A stretch of 64,000 nt of DNA from Vandiemenella viatica. Taxonomy: Eukaryota > Arthropoda > Insecta > Orthoptera > Morabidae. A program made the position numbers and the translations under genes. Below the pieces are notes generated by a model. That model saw only the letters and a program-made list of their open reading frames with translations, was not told the origin of the DNA and made no database searches. Shown here piece by piece: positions 1 to 11,249 of this stretch (position 1 is its first letter; each line of letters begins with the position of its first letter). The DNA lies in contig JARYHS010008074.1 of NCBI GenBank assembly GCA_031002005.1, positions 346,542,932 through 346,606,931 on the forward strand, given 5' to 3'.

Positions 1-1190
1 AGTTTCATTAAAATTAATCAATTAGTATTGGCATGATGTGTGAAAATACAGACAGATAGACCAAAATTCCGAATTTTATGGTTATGGCACCCTACGTTGC
101 AGTTATTTTTCTTTATTTGTTATTTATTTCATCATTAATACCACTAAGGAGTGAGTGGAATCATTAATTTTTTATCTTCCCAAAACCTCCTGATCCTTTG
201 CTCCGGGCTTCATGTCTCTCTTGTGTCCATTCATTTCTGAGTTTCAGATTTCTTGCTGTTGGGATCTTAGGCACAAACTGAATCACTCAGTCAGTAAATA
301 TAGCTCTCCTGAGCTTTTGCACATCCAGATACCATCTTAACCTTAGGACTGAATATTTTTGTGTAAATCTCTCTTTCCATTTTTTCGATCTTTGACGGTT
401 AGTTATTATGTCTCCATCATGCACATTGTTCCCCAGACAATGGCAGTATTGTGGTGTGTAACTTTAATTGAAAGTGATTTCTTATAGGAAATATTCCTAA
501 TTGTATAACGTTGAGTTACAGGCGTTGGGATGAGGCAAAACACTTTGTCTCAACTTAAACCGCATGTATCCAAGGATCTGTCCAGCTATTGCTTTATAAT
601 AATGAAAATGTCGCCACTTAGCTTCATTTTCACCTCAAGCTAAGGAACGGTATAGAGTCAGTTGTTGTGATAAATTACTATATTCTTGAAAGGTGTTTCC
701 AAGTCATAAACTGGACCGGCATCAGACAAAGTCACAGAAGAAGAGTTTGCAAGTTCGATTAACCAACTTGAGCCAAACCACATCCCGTAGTTCACAGTAT
801 AATTGATCACACTTGGAAGTCTGTAAAAGTTCGCTACATGCTTGTAATATTACATTAGTTTGTAAACGACCGACACTTAAGCAGTCCCAAGGCCCCACAG
901 GGCGTAATACTCCTTCACTGCTACATTGTAATAAAACTTAAATACGCGAACCTACATTATGCCAAAATAAAACTCTTGCAAAGTAGTGCTTGATATGAAA
1001 CTTGCAGTCCTACTACGCTACGTGTTGTCAGATTCATGTTTCCTGACAGACTGCTCTTACATCTTGTGTGCTCACAGTTTATGGACGACTGACTGAGCTA
1101 TCTGCTACTGCAAACAAGGAAAGTTCTGGTAGTCACAAACTGTTGGAAAGTGCTCGTTTCTGCATTCACATGGATTTTTTTTTACTATTT
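1..1190. other. No recognisable gene or repeat
   Basis: AT-rich sequence with no long open frame, no paired terminal repeats and no protein-family match visible by eye. It could be intron or intergenic DNA. Confidence 0.5.
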
Positions 1191-1194
1191 TATT

Positions 1195-1440
1195 CCTCCC
1201 AGCTGAAGGCTGGGAGGCTGGCTGCTGGAGAGTCACGAAGACTCTTTTCAGCCAATCAACTCTACGGGCAGGGAAGGGGGATGGAAGGTCGGCCGTGGCC
1301 TTGTAGGGAACCATCCCAGCATTCGCCTAGAGTGGTTGAGGAAAACCACGGAAAACCTCAACCAGGATGGCCGAACGAGGTTTGACCCTCGTCCTCCCAA
1401 ATGATAGGTAGGAGGCTGTTTCCGGCCTCCTCCCATCTCG
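1195..1440 (-). repeat. SINE-like (tRNA-derived) repeat
   Basis: This GC-rich island in AT-rich DNA matches, on the minus strand, a SINE type I recall from insect genomes. The blocks are a 'ggttttccgtggttttcc'-like core, an 'aatgctggg' block and an 'aaggccacggcc' block. It also contains GGTTTGACCC, which resembles a pol III B-box. Short open frames across it (for example 1068-1385) are artefacts of its base composition. The ends are not sharp and no target duplication was identified. Family assignment is from memory of the consensus and is therefore tentative. Confidence 0.5.
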
Positions 1441-2178
1441 GTGACACATGGGTAGCTTCTGGAAGGCTAATCAGATACCAAATCTCATGTCAGAAAGATT
1501 TCATCATCCAATTTTGACCTTGACAACAAAAATAATCCTATCTCCCTGAAATTTTACAAATTGCTAGGTCTTGTAGCAAACGTCAGCTTTAGTTATTATA
1601 AAAAATTTTGTAACTTAAATAGTTTAGCCGAAAACAAATAATTCAGATACAAACTTTCGAAGTATTACTCCGGGTGAATGCTTAAAACTGATGCAATTCA
1701 AAATTCTATCTCCAACAACTGTAAAAATCTGCTTTCTAGCTTAAATTAACATAGAAACTGACTTTAGAAATAAAATACAATACTATCCAATCTAACTCAG
1801 AGTTCTGAGAATAAAATTTTTCAAGGAGTTACAAAATTTATAAGATACCTGACAGCGTGAACTGGAAGAGGGTGGCTCAAGATCGTTCAGCCTGGAAAGA
1901 ACTACAACAAAACTGTGTAGAATTAAATTCTAATATATAGCTCATTATACTTAAATAAGCTACATCCTGAAATAAGGATTGATATAGTTGCAATAATATT
2001 AATAATAATAACAATAATACGCTTTAAGCAGCTTTTCTGCATGGGTTTTTGTGTGCATCTTTCTAATTTCCAGTATTCCTAATAACTTCCCCTAAGTACC
2101 TGCTTAAAGTGTTTAACTTGTGTGTTAGTGCCATATTTGGTCATAAGTGACCTTAGGTTTATACTTTTGGAGTCCATA
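1441..2178. other. No recognisable gene
   Basis: AT-rich spacer with a short AAT-type microsatellite near 1998-2020. Nothing else could be supported. Confidence 0.5.
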
Positions 2179-2180
2179 TA

Positions 2181-3534
2181 CAGGGTGTTTCAAAAAGGAC
2201 TTTACAAATTTGAAAATTCATATAAATTTTATGAAACAAGGTACAGAGCTGGTTTTGGAGTTGTTTTAAAGGAAAGCACTTCAAGTTTTTTTACCTCAAA
2301 CTAAAGATGTTCTTTGTGGCTTCTGCTGGTTATTCTGCAGACATCCCATTAATAGGGGATTTCTTCCCAGACTCGCACTAGCATTTCAGGTGTAACTTGC
2401 TCAGCAGCGGCGTTAATTCTAGCTCTAAGTTCAGGTAGAGTGGCCGGTAAAGGAGGTACGTACACCATATCTTTTATGAAACCCCAGAAGAAAAAATCTA
2501 GCGGTGTCAGGTCTGGTGAACGGGGGGGAGGGGGGGGGGCATGCAATTGGCGCATCACGGTCAATCGATTGACCTGGAAAGCGGTCATTGAGAAAATTCC
2601 GGACATCAGTCAGATAGTGTGGTGGTGAACCATCTTGCATAAAGAAAACATTTCGTTCTCGGTCATCCTCATCGATCTGTGGTATCAAAAATTGTTGCAA
2701 CATATCAAGGTACACTATCCCATTGATGGTTCTATCTTGGAAAAAAAAAAAAGGGGGCCGTACAGTTTCCTCTTGCTCAACTCACAAAAACGTTCACTTT
2801 AGGGCTATCATGAACATGTTGCAATGTTTCATGTGGAATTTCACTGCCGCAAATCCTACAGTTATGTGTATTAACCTTGTCACTTAAGTGAAAAGTTGAC
2901 TCGTCAGAAAAGATTATGTTGTCCAAGAAATGTTCATCATCATCCACTTCGATTTAACATATCCAGACAGAAGTTCCTACGTGCAATCTTATCAGTGTTT
3001 TTAATTGCTTGTAAAAGCAAATATCAGTATGGTTTCAAATTCAAACGTTTTCTCAACACACGCCAAACTGTCATATGTGGGACTTGCAGCTCACGAGATG
3101 CACGCCGGGTCGATTTCGTAGGGCTGTTGACAAAACTTTTTCTCACTTGCTCACTGACCTCGTCAGACGTGCTTGGACGACCTGAGGATTTTTTATGTTT
3201 TACTGAGCACCCTGTTTCTACAAAACATCTATGCCACTCATAAATTGTAGGCCTACTAGGAGGATGTTTAGCATACTTGGTATGAAAATTACGCTGAACT
3301 GTTGTCACAGACTTCAATTCTTCAAACCAAATCACGTGCTCGGGTCCAGTGAAGGCAGCCATCTTTAACGTAACTGCCGCTAGCACTTGTGCGGCGTGAT
3401 TAGGCACTAACAGACTACGCGAGTCAAAACTTGAAGTGTTTTCCTTTAAAACAACACCAAAACCAGCTGTGTACCTTGTTTCATAAAATTTATATGAATT
3501 TTCAAAGTTGTAAAGTCCTTTTTGAAACACCCTG
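2181..3534 (-). mobile_element. Tc1/mariner DD41D-type transposon with long TIRs
   Basis: Terminal inverted repeats of about 110 bp run inward from 2181 and 3534 with only a few mismatches. Both ends begin CAGGGTGTTTCAAAAAGGAC, and TA dinucleotides flank the element (2179-2180 and 3535-3536), as expected for Tc1/mariner. The interior reads as a transposase on the minus strand, with helix-turn-helix, SDE, QDGSPPH and SPDLTPLD motifs. The outer 10 bp of the TIR match the other DD41D element at 23999-25361, but the inner TIR and the protein are clearly different, so these are two families. Transposition is inferred to be dead because the gene is frameshifted. Confidence 0.9.
2349..3362 (-). pseudogene. 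DD41D mariner transposase, frameshifted
   Basis: The likely start is the ATG at 3362-3360 (MAAFTGPEHV). An upstream alternative start inside the TIR is unlikely. The N-terminal part carries a mariner-type helix-turn-helix (around FEELKSVTTVQRNF and GRPSTSDEV). Then comes an in-frame TGA after LNLKPY near 3024, a frameshift near a GAT repeat, and the first catalytic Asp in IIFSDESTF. Another disruption lies near the A/G run at 2742-2757. The second Asp is in FMQDGSPPHY and the third in SPDLTPLDFFFWG. A final frameshift sits in the G-run at 2521-2538. The catalytic spacing fits the DD41D class, with an uncertain residue count across the G-run. All three acidic residues survive but in different frames. 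Confidence 0.85.
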
Positions 3535-3536
3535 TA

Positions 3537-3927
3537 TTGTTTTTTATCATAAGAGATTTGGATTCTGGTTTTGATGGTGATCTTGGAAGTGTCTCAATAG
3601 CAATAAACACTTGTGGAGGAATATTTGAATCACATATGGCTCAGGTCAACAAACGCAAAAATTGCATTCAGAAACCAATGTGTATAAAGCCATACACTTT
3701 TCTGGCCTGTTAGCTGTAAAAAAAAAAAAAAAAACCATGTTGCACAATGTCCCTCAGCTATTTATACAAACAACAGTCATTTACATACATGTCCAATATA
3801 AAAGTGTTCAATAGTAAGATAGTTAAATAGTAAGATACAAAAAAGAAATGAAGCATACATCCCTTACCAGAACACTCTACTAGGACAAAGATACCCCAGC
3901 TGCCTTGGTCCACGAATTTATAATAAA
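3537..3927. other. Spacer with poly(A) tract
   Basis: No gene recognised. A 17-base A-run at 3718-3734 could be a retroposon tail, but nothing identifiable precedes it. Confidence 0.4.
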
Positions 3928-4099
3928 CTAGCTGGGGTACCCGGCTTCATTCAGGGAGTTGATATGAGATTGCGTGGTAGTTGGAGTAAAATGATAAATT
4001 TTAAAATACGAGAGATAAAAGTTTTTTTTTAATTGAAAACATATTCTGACTATTTACAATATTTATTTATAAGATACATTTTTCATTTTGTTATCCGGG

Positions 4100-5159
4100 G
4101 TATATATGTACCAAGTTTTCGAATTTCCTACTAGAGGACACGCTACTTATAGTTGACCGTGAGAGAAACAGGAGTCTTTGAGGTTGATGCCATAATGTTT
4201 TAAAGTTTGTCCTTGTGCTTTGTTAACTGTAAAACTATAGGCTAATTTGATTGGAAAATTGCAGTCTTTTATATTGGAATAGCAGTTCAGTATAGATCAA
4301 TCGTATTGTGCGGATAAATGCTGTGTGTCCTTTTCCTTTGCAGTCATAAGTTCGGCTTCGATGATGTTATTCAATAACTGTTTGATGATGATCCTTGTTC
4401 CATTACATAGGTTTGGTGATTTCAGATTTCTGAATAGTATGAACGGAGATAAAATTTTCAATCGAAGACAGTGTAATGGCATCCTGGTACTTGCAAACAA
4501 TTTAGATTTCTGATGGAATTGCAGAAATTTATGGTATTCATTGTGTAGTGGTAGTAATGATTCCATTCTGTGATAGATTTGTCCTTGGATGGAAAAAACA
4601 TAATCGATTTCATCTCTGCTAGTGTTGATCAAAGTGACACCAAAAGAAGTCATTTGGAAACAGGCGTTGTACGCTTTTATATTTTGAAGAAAGTGTTTTG
4701 ATTCTGGAGTTTACCCAGCCATGTAATGTAGGTGCTTCCAGTGGAGGTAATATAATTTTTCCATGGTTTTTCTCCACTGAATATTTTCACATTACAAAAT
4801 TGGCAGATGTTATCCATTTTATTGGTTACGACGTGTTTGTCATATTCTTTTGTCAGGTCATAGTAGAATGCTTCATTTGTTAGGTTGTACTGTTTATTTG
4901 TCCTCATATGTGCTTCTCGTAGGGTGCTATTTTCATGGGTGAATGCGTTTGCAGTCTTTAATTACAAGATTGTGTCACAGTTCTGGATTATTTTATTTGT
5001 TCATTTCGTTGTTCTTGATTCTCTCCTTCTCATGGTGCTCATTCTCGTTCGTGGGGTACGTAAACATTCCTTGCACTCTTTGGCTGTTTCATTTTTTTCA
5101 CTGTTCTTTTTGTTTGCTTCAGAACTGGCTAGATCTCCTCCTCTTTTAAGTTTGGGAAT
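4100..5159 (-). pseudogene. Helitron Rep/helicase remnant
   Basis: Reading on the minus strand from 5159, the frame starts with ATT-coded IPKLKRGGDLA where related proteins start MPKL, so the start codon seems to be lost. A basic, Lys/Arg-rich N-terminus and a CQFC zinc-knuckle-like motif (about 4800) follow. These resemble the leader of Helitron Rep proteins. The Rep catalytic core is missing. The C-terminal part has PLHCLRLKILSPFILFRNL, then LCNGTR, and further on [11 protein letters not shown] and CFSHGQL, which are the terminal Pif1-like helicase motifs V/VI. Stops interrupt the end, for example just after CFSHGQL. The product would have acted in rolling-circle transposition. It is dead here. 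Confidence 0.8.
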
Positions 5160-5869
5160 TGTATAAAATATAAATCCAACCAAATTTTTATTAATAATTA
5201 GACTAAGCAGGGGCGCCGACTCTGTGGGTGCTCGAGGGCTCCAGCACCCACGAGAGGTATACAGTGGGTGTGGAGAATCCATGAGCATAGGCATCAAAAC
5301 TAATCAGTATCCGACTTTGAGCGGAACCAATGTTACCTACCTCCAACGCCGCGTGGCAAGGCAAGATGTCTCAAAAGATCACGCTTGTTTACGATGCGAG
5401 CGTGTGTGACTGCGCGTCCAAGGATAATATGAACACTATGTTATGACACCCGTAACACAATCTAATGTGTGGTAAGTAAATGTTGGTTGGCTTTTGCGAA
5501 GAGTATGCACAGAAGCAAGCCTAACAACTCACCCTGCGTGCAAGTACTAGCCCGCCGTCCGCGGCACCTCACCCGTCTGCCACACCGCCAGCACTTTCGC
5601 GGTCATAGCTCTGTCAAGCTGGTAAAAAGCATGTGCTTTGAGATCGTGCCACGCATATTGTTACCGTGTGTATTTCGGGAAATTGTTAGGGATAAATTTG
5701 TCGTTCGAAATTATAAGGTACCAAACCTGAAGTACTTGTAGCTCAGCTTAGTGAAGCTCAGCAAATCCAACCAGTAAATGTTATTTCTCTAAATTCATTA
5801 GAAGAGAAGAAAAGGCAAAGTTTTAAAAATGAGTAGCAGATGATAATGGAGATATAGAGGAACTGTTTT

Positions 5870-8140
5870 TATTTTGTAAAGAAACCATGTCTAATGGCGT
5901 TTCTGCACCAAAAAAATCATCAAGAGATTAGTCCATCAACGTATTCAATCAAAGTGTTTCTTCATCATGGAACAAAGCTTTAGAAAGGTATGAAAAGTTT
6001 GTCGTTCACTGTTTTTGTTTATCGCATAAAGCCAATTTAAAATGTGGTATCAAAATATACTGCATGTTATCTATAAGTAAACATCAAGATATAAAAACAG
6101 CTAGCCCCACCCTTTAAAAATTATTTCAACTGTTCGTTTTTTAATGACCGAAGTTCTAGCCATGAGATGCCACAAAAACAACTATTCAAATTACATTCGA
6201 TTGTTGAAGCTGCGATCACAGGATATTCCCAACTTAAATTACTGGCTTCAGTGTGACGGATATAGTCCATTGTCACATGATATCACTAAAGAGCTATATG
6301 CAATTTTCAGTGACGAAGTACTACATAAAAAAAAATCAAAGCAGTACAAAGTGCAGTCTATTATTCAATTATGGCTGATGAAACTAAGGCATTTCCAATA
6401 ATGAATAAGTCACTTTCTGCTTCCGTTGCGTAGACTCTAAGCTTAGTATAGGTACTACATGAATTTTTTATCAGCCTCTATTAAATGGTATCAACAACAT
6501 CCGAGAATTTGTACGAAATTTTCAGTGACATACTAAAAGATTAGACATATTATGGAGATGTATTTGGTTCTGCATACAGATGGCGCTGCTTCTGTTAGCT
6601 GAGCGCATACGGGCCTTGAATTGCTTCTTATCAATCGAAGCAAGGGCAAATGATGTGCATTGCATTGCTCATTCGTTAAACCTGGTTGCTCAACAGTGAA
6701 AAGAGTACCTGCAACAAAAGATTTTACAGTATTAATACAAGAGCTTATTGTCTTAAGTGGTTAGCAGAAATGCCAAGCTTGTTTTGAATCACCACAAGCA
6801 GCTAACAATGCTCAAAACCATTATCTGCAATTGTTTTATATTTAAATGTCGCTTATCTTCCTTGAAAACTATTCTAAACAAATACAGTACACTGTTATGT
6901 TTTTTAAATGACACAAAAATCAGAAAGATGATACCAGCGTGAAAGCAAAACTGTTTTTAAAAAGTCTTCAATGTTTTGAATCTCTTTTTACTATCAAATT
7001 CCTGATATAAATTCTGGATCATTGCTATATGTAACTTTAGAGAAGATTTCTCGCTTTACTTAAAAATGCTTTTGACACATTTGAGTAACATGCAACAAAT
7101 TCTCAGTGGCAAAATTATACAAGCACCAGTTATGTGAAAGAGATGACTCTTTGACGTGGATCATTTTGTTCTTCATCATAACTTGATTTTAGATATAGCA
7201 TGAACAACAAATGTCAGACTGAATAACGTGGAAGACATTGTGTCTTTTATAACTTGTCATTGCGAATATATACTAAAGATTTGATACCTGAACCTGAAGT
7301 CATAAAATTGTTAAAAAAGAGAAGTTTTAACCTTTTCATTATTGACACTTATCGCCGAACACGATCATTTTCAGCATTACAGAGAATAAAAACTTATTTA
7401 TGGGGTAGGCTACTATAGTCGGAGAGATGGTATACATTTTTAGGTAGGTATTTGAGGCACTGTGAAAATTTGTTTAGAACTTGGTAGGTATTCGAAGACC
7501 TGAATAATGGGAATGGGGGCATAACCGAATTGTTAACTTTTCAAAATTTTCTTTCAAAATTGTGTTTCATAAATATCGAAAAAACATATTTGAGGCATAC
7601 TGAGGTTTGCACAGAATAATAGTTACGCCAAGGATTTTTTTTTTTTAAGACAGGTTATTTTGGTGTGACTTTTTACCTGACAGGTGATCGGGAATGTTAT
7701 ACCTGAGCGCGAATAAGCGGCCGGCCGCCAATATACAGCTCACTTGCTTTCTGGTATAACATTCCCGATCACCTGGCAGGTAAAAAGTCCTACCAAACTG
7801 ACTTTTAAAAAATATTATTTCTAGGTGTAAATATTATTCTGCATGCCTCAAATATATTTATTCAATATTAATTAAATACAATTTTGAAAGAAAATAAAAT
7901 TTTCAAAAGTTAATATTTTGATTATGCTCCCAATCCCATCAGTCGGGTCTTTGATTTTGTACTTAGACATTACAAAAAAAAAAAATCATGGTGCCTACCC
8001 AAAAACCTTTAGTAGCTCTCCTACTATATGGCTCAGCAAAGATTGATTGACCACGTGCATAAACTGAGAAATAACAGATGATTTGCACCTGAAAGAAATC
8101 ACTGATATATTTATAAACAGAGCTGTAATTCAAGAAAATA
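5870..8140 (+). pseudogene. hAT transposase, heavily broken
   Basis: Recognisable pieces in order are SWNKALERYEKFV with CFCLSHKANLKCG (about 5970-6045); LRSQDIPNLNYWLQ with YSPLSHDITKELYAIFSDE (6200-6320); and a FADETK-like stretch, here read as MADETKAFP (about 6372). Then come AERIRAL (about 6600), VHCIAHSLNLVAQ (6655-6700, the hAT histidine region) and a C-terminal segment with RSFSALQRIKTYLW (about 7355-7400). That last block is cut by a MITE, and a relic (ID-HVHKLRN) resumes after 8035. Frame changes and stops separate nearly every block. The order matches DNA-binding-less hAT transposases of the ZMYM/KIAA1586 group. It is non-functional. Confidence 0.7.
7404..8030. mobile_element. Long fold-back MITE with GC-palindrome apex
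   Basis: About 600 bp forms one long imperfect hairpin. The outer arms are ATAGT(C/A)GGAGAG at about 7412 and its complement near 8020. The inner arms are a perfect 21-bp inverted repeat at 7683-7703 and 7753-7773. The arms also share the blocks AACTTTTCAAAATTTT and ATATTTGAGGCAT. The apex holds GCGGCCGGCCGC at 7717-7728. The insertion interrupts the hAT transposase relic at KTYLW. No coding frame is present. The superfamily is undetermined because the target duplication is ambiguous (possibly ATGG). Confidence 0.7.
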
Positions 8141-8289
8141 GGTTCATATTGTCAAAAAATTGATATAATTATATAGATTATTAAATACTCCTTCTTAAAA
8201 AGATTGAGTAATGTTGATTAGTTGATCATGCAATTCATAATACAATTGTGTACATTAAGTAGGTATTAATAAATATCTCCTGCTAGTAA

Positions 8290-8935
8290 AAATTATGTAA
8301 CACACTATTAATCTATATATTAATATGCTAAGCGAAAATTTATGATACATTTTTAAGAATATTGCGTGCACAGGGAAGTGTGAGATTTGGCATAGTTGAA
8401 GATTATATCGAAAAGAAGTGAAGGAAGCTAAAATCTATATATAATATGCATTACAAATACATTAAATGAAGTAAAATAAAACACTCGCTCACCTACGTAG
8501 TTTGCTCAGATGCCGCCAGTTCTGGGCGTTGCTTCACCTGATGGCTGGTAGATGTTGCAGCTAGCAGCCTTTTAGCTGATAAATGGCGTACTTTGTAGTC
8601 TTTGGTGAAACAAAACAGTTGAAATTAATCTCTGAACTTATCTAGAAGCAAGAAGCAACATTTCAAGGGCTGGTAGACAGCGCAGCTAGCAGCCAGAATA
8701 TCGGGCAACGGAGGAACTTATAGAAATACAGAAAGCTAAAATTATATATAATATATTTTACAAACCTATATATTAATATGCTAAGCGAAAATTTCAGATC
8801 AATTTTTAAGAATAAGTGCCATGCACCAATGGAGGAACTTAAAGAAATGAATTGCACACTGAAAAGTGTAAGATTTGGCATAGTTAATGTTTATATATAT
8901 GGAGAAGTGCAGAAAGCTATAATCTGTGGATAATA
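8290..8935. repeat. Diverged internal direct duplication
   Basis: The block 'tatattaatatgctaagcgaaaattt' followed by 'tttttaagaata' and 'gtgtaagatttggcatagtt' (with variants) occurs at about 8315-8460 and again at 8765-8935. Partial repeats of 'gctggtaga...gcagctagcagcc' lie between, at 8543 and 8670. This looks like a roughly 450-bp duplication inside the hAT non-coding end. Confidence 0.6.
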
Positions 8936-10247
8936 TGTGTTACAGAGATATCAAATTAAATAAAAAAATCGTTGTTTTTTTTTTTTTTTTTTAATTGGTA
9001 AGCGAATCTGCCGATGTCTGTGATCTTAGTCAGCTGTAAAGAAAAAATATAATAAGCATAGTTAATACATGTTACAAATAGATTATTAAAATAAAAAATT
9101 AAGTTGCGAACATGTGTGTGTGCGTGAAATAGGATCAGAGCCAACGTTCTTACGTGAATTCCCCACATTGGGACACTCTGTGGTCTTTGGTAAAATGAAA
9201 GACTCGGATAAATTAGAGATTAAAGTTTGAAGTTATAAAAGGAATACTTCAAAAAAGAATGTAGCGATTCTGCCAGATACTATATGGTTATTTGATTATT
9301 TAAAATGTTAAACTTTGGTTAAGTGTCTTTTGATTTTTTAATTTCAGTAATTTCATTAGAGAGAGAGACAAGAAATAAGGAATATTTATTTGCATGAAAT
9401 TCAAAATGATAATAGATCAAATTTAAATAGCGAATACACAAAATGATGAAATTATTTTGATAGATACATTTAAATGCGCACTGAATGTCATTTCATGAAA
9501 TTTTTACAGTTTCGAATTTACAATGCAGGTTTTGCAATGAAAAACATTTCGATTCAGAAGTCACTTCTGGTGAAAGGACTGCATTTACTTCATGTTTCAT
9601 AAAGCTAAAGCAGTTTCCCGGCCTTAAGTCAAAATGAATATTTTAAATTCAAATGAACCTTTTCATCATTTGCTATGGTTAGATTAGAAGTTCAAATTTA
9701 GCATACAGTCATGCGTGGAGTGTATCGTTTTAATTTTATAGGTAATGCAGAGAATTACTAGATTATTACTCTTTCATGAAAGAAACTAAACAACTTAATG
9801 AATTACGGTTGAATTTCGACCGCTGGGTGATCACTAGTAATACTATAATGGTTTCAGTTTTATATTATTATGATAAGTATCCATTCTTTATTCTTCAATC
9901 TAACATGTTTTACCGATCTATTCTTCCTACTCATCTGCACGCCTATATTCATTACTAACTGTACCTGAGACTTCTATCACGATGCCAATCCTTGCAGATG
10001 AAAATCAAATGCAATAATAAAATTATGAATTTCAGTAGCAGTATGACAATAATTAATTATCTTTCCTTTATTGTTATAAACTTGAAACTCTGTAAGTTTA
10101 TTACTCAGACACGTTAAAAATGCTGAATCAGTTTTGGTGAGAATAAGTATGTTTTTGATCTGGAATAGAATTTAGAAAATGCAAAATATTTCTGTTCTAC
10201 TTTGCCTATCTGTTCACTTATAATTGGATTTTCACAATTATGTGAGA

Positions 10248-10440
10248 CTAGCTGGTGACCGCAACTTCGTTCATGTTTGTCAAGAATTCTGAAGATTTTT
10301 TTTTTTTTTTGGTGTGAAACATTAAACATTTTCAGGATAAAAAGCAGTCTATGTTAATACCTGTCAAATCAGTAACCATCCAATGAAAGTCTGTCAAAAT
10401 TGATTCACACATGTCGCAATTTTTTTATTTTTTTTTTATG
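10248..10440 (-). mobile_element. Helitron 3' fragment
   Basis: The minus strand ends in a hairpin-like GAACGAAGTTGCGG followed by CAGCTAG and a host T (CTAG at 10251-10248), the same 3' terminus type as at 3928, 51163 and 52474. The body has the phrase 'aggataaaaagcagtctatgtta', familiar from insect Helitrons. No 5' TC end was found, so it is probably truncated. It sits inside the hAT element. Confidence 0.65.
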
Positions 10441-10765
10441 CCATCAAATGAGTATGAGCGCCCATGAGGTTTTCTGAAAGCCGGCGCCCCTGAGACTAAG
10501 TACACTTTACACACTTTTCAAACTTTATTTTCGATTTATATTCAGTCACTATATCACTCTTGACTACTCACACTTCACTGTTCAACCCTTATATCTTGAA
10601 CAGCATACCCTTCAGGTAAAAATGGGGACCATCTTCAATGCTGCACTGCTTTGGAATTTTCACTTTTTCAGATTTTATCTTCATCTCTGATAAGAAAGTG
10701 ACATTCGAACCCACAATGGATCTTGCTTTATATACCCCAACCAACCCACCCATACAAAAAAAGGC

Positions 10766-10951
10766 TTCGAATGGTCCAAAATGTTCTAGAACATTCCATA
10801 ACATTCGAGAGTATTTTGGAATGTTCCACAATGATCTGTGATGTTCCGGGATATTCTGGAATCTTCAGGAACATCCCGGAACATTCTGGAATATTGTGGA
10901 ATGCTCTCAAATACTCTCAAATATTCTGGACTGTTCTAGAAATTTTTAGAG
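10766..10951. promoter_or_regulatory. Extended heat-shock-element-like array (5-bp phased)
   Basis: Every fifth base from 10769 to 10949 starts a triplet that alternates GAA and TTC, giving 37 consecutive slots. Exact TTC or GAA triplets occupy 10769, 10784, 10789, 10794, 10804, 10819, 10824, 10844, 10854, 10859, 10864, 10869, 10879, 10884, 10889, 10899, 10924, 10934 and 10939. The remaining slots keep partial matches (such as TCC, TTG, CTC, AAA) in the same phase. TTCTAGAACATTC at 10784-10796 is a perfect three-unit heat-shock element. A direct repeat of about 50 bp flanks the array at 10587-10637 and 10971-11021. It lies about 315 bp upstream of the Helitron Rep frame once the hAT is removed. 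HSF binding is inferred, not shown. Confidence 0.75.
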
Positions 10952-11249
10952 GGTAAAACTTCTAGGCCTTATATCTTCAACTGCACACCATTCAGGTAAA
11001 AATGGGAACCTTCTCCATTGATAAGGGATAGAGGGCTACCACAACATATAACTCCCTTGATTGTACCAGGACTCGTTTTTAAGTTTTAGCGGCATGCACA
11101 TTGTACACTTACTTTTATAATATATATTGATTACCTGCAAATGTTATCAACAAACCAAAACACACCATGAAGAAATATATATCCACTTCGCTTTTAAATA
11201 ACTATGACTTGTTAAATGAACTAATAAACTTTCATTACTTGGTATAAAG

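Larger units (their letters stand above)
5208..10492 (+). mobile_element. hAT transposon (ZMYM/KIAA1586-like), nested in Helitron
   Basis: Ends are CAGGGGCGCCGAC at 5208 and its near-complement ending at 10492 (GGCGCCCCTG). They are flanked by a perfect 8-bp target duplication AGACTAAG at 5200-5207 and 10493-10500, diagnostic of hAT. The plus strand carries broken hAT transposase segments between about 5870 and 8140. A long-hairpin MITE (about 7404-8030), an internal duplication (8290-8935) and a Helitron fragment (10248 to about 10440) lie inside. The element entered the Helitron leader just upstream of the Rep frame. Confidence 0.88.
3928..11130 (-). mobile_element. Helitron, split by a nested hAT element
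   Basis: On the minus strand the 3' terminus is a short hairpin around GAATGAAGCCGGG followed by CAGCTAG, then a host T (CTAG at 3931-3928). The 5' terminus is TCAATATATATTATAAAAG, starting at 11130 after a host A. This is the canonical A|TC...CTAG|T arrangement without target duplication. Removing the hAT (5208-10492) and one copy of its 8-bp duplication leaves about 1.9 kb. That remainder retains an N-terminal Rep-like stretch and the C-terminal helicase motifs, so it is an internally deleted element. The 5' leader contains the phased TTC/GAA array at 10766-10951. The 5' end call rests on similarity to other Helitron 5' ends and is less certain than the 3' end. Confidence 0.75.

Noticed and set aside
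1068..1436. Overlapping frames at 1.1-1.4 kb
   Set aside because: They are explained by the GC-rich SINE-like repeat; no conserved protein wording.
2431..2715. Independent small gene at 2.4-2.7 kb
   Set aside because: The two overlapping minus-strand frames are pieces of one frameshifted DD41D transposase split at a G-run.
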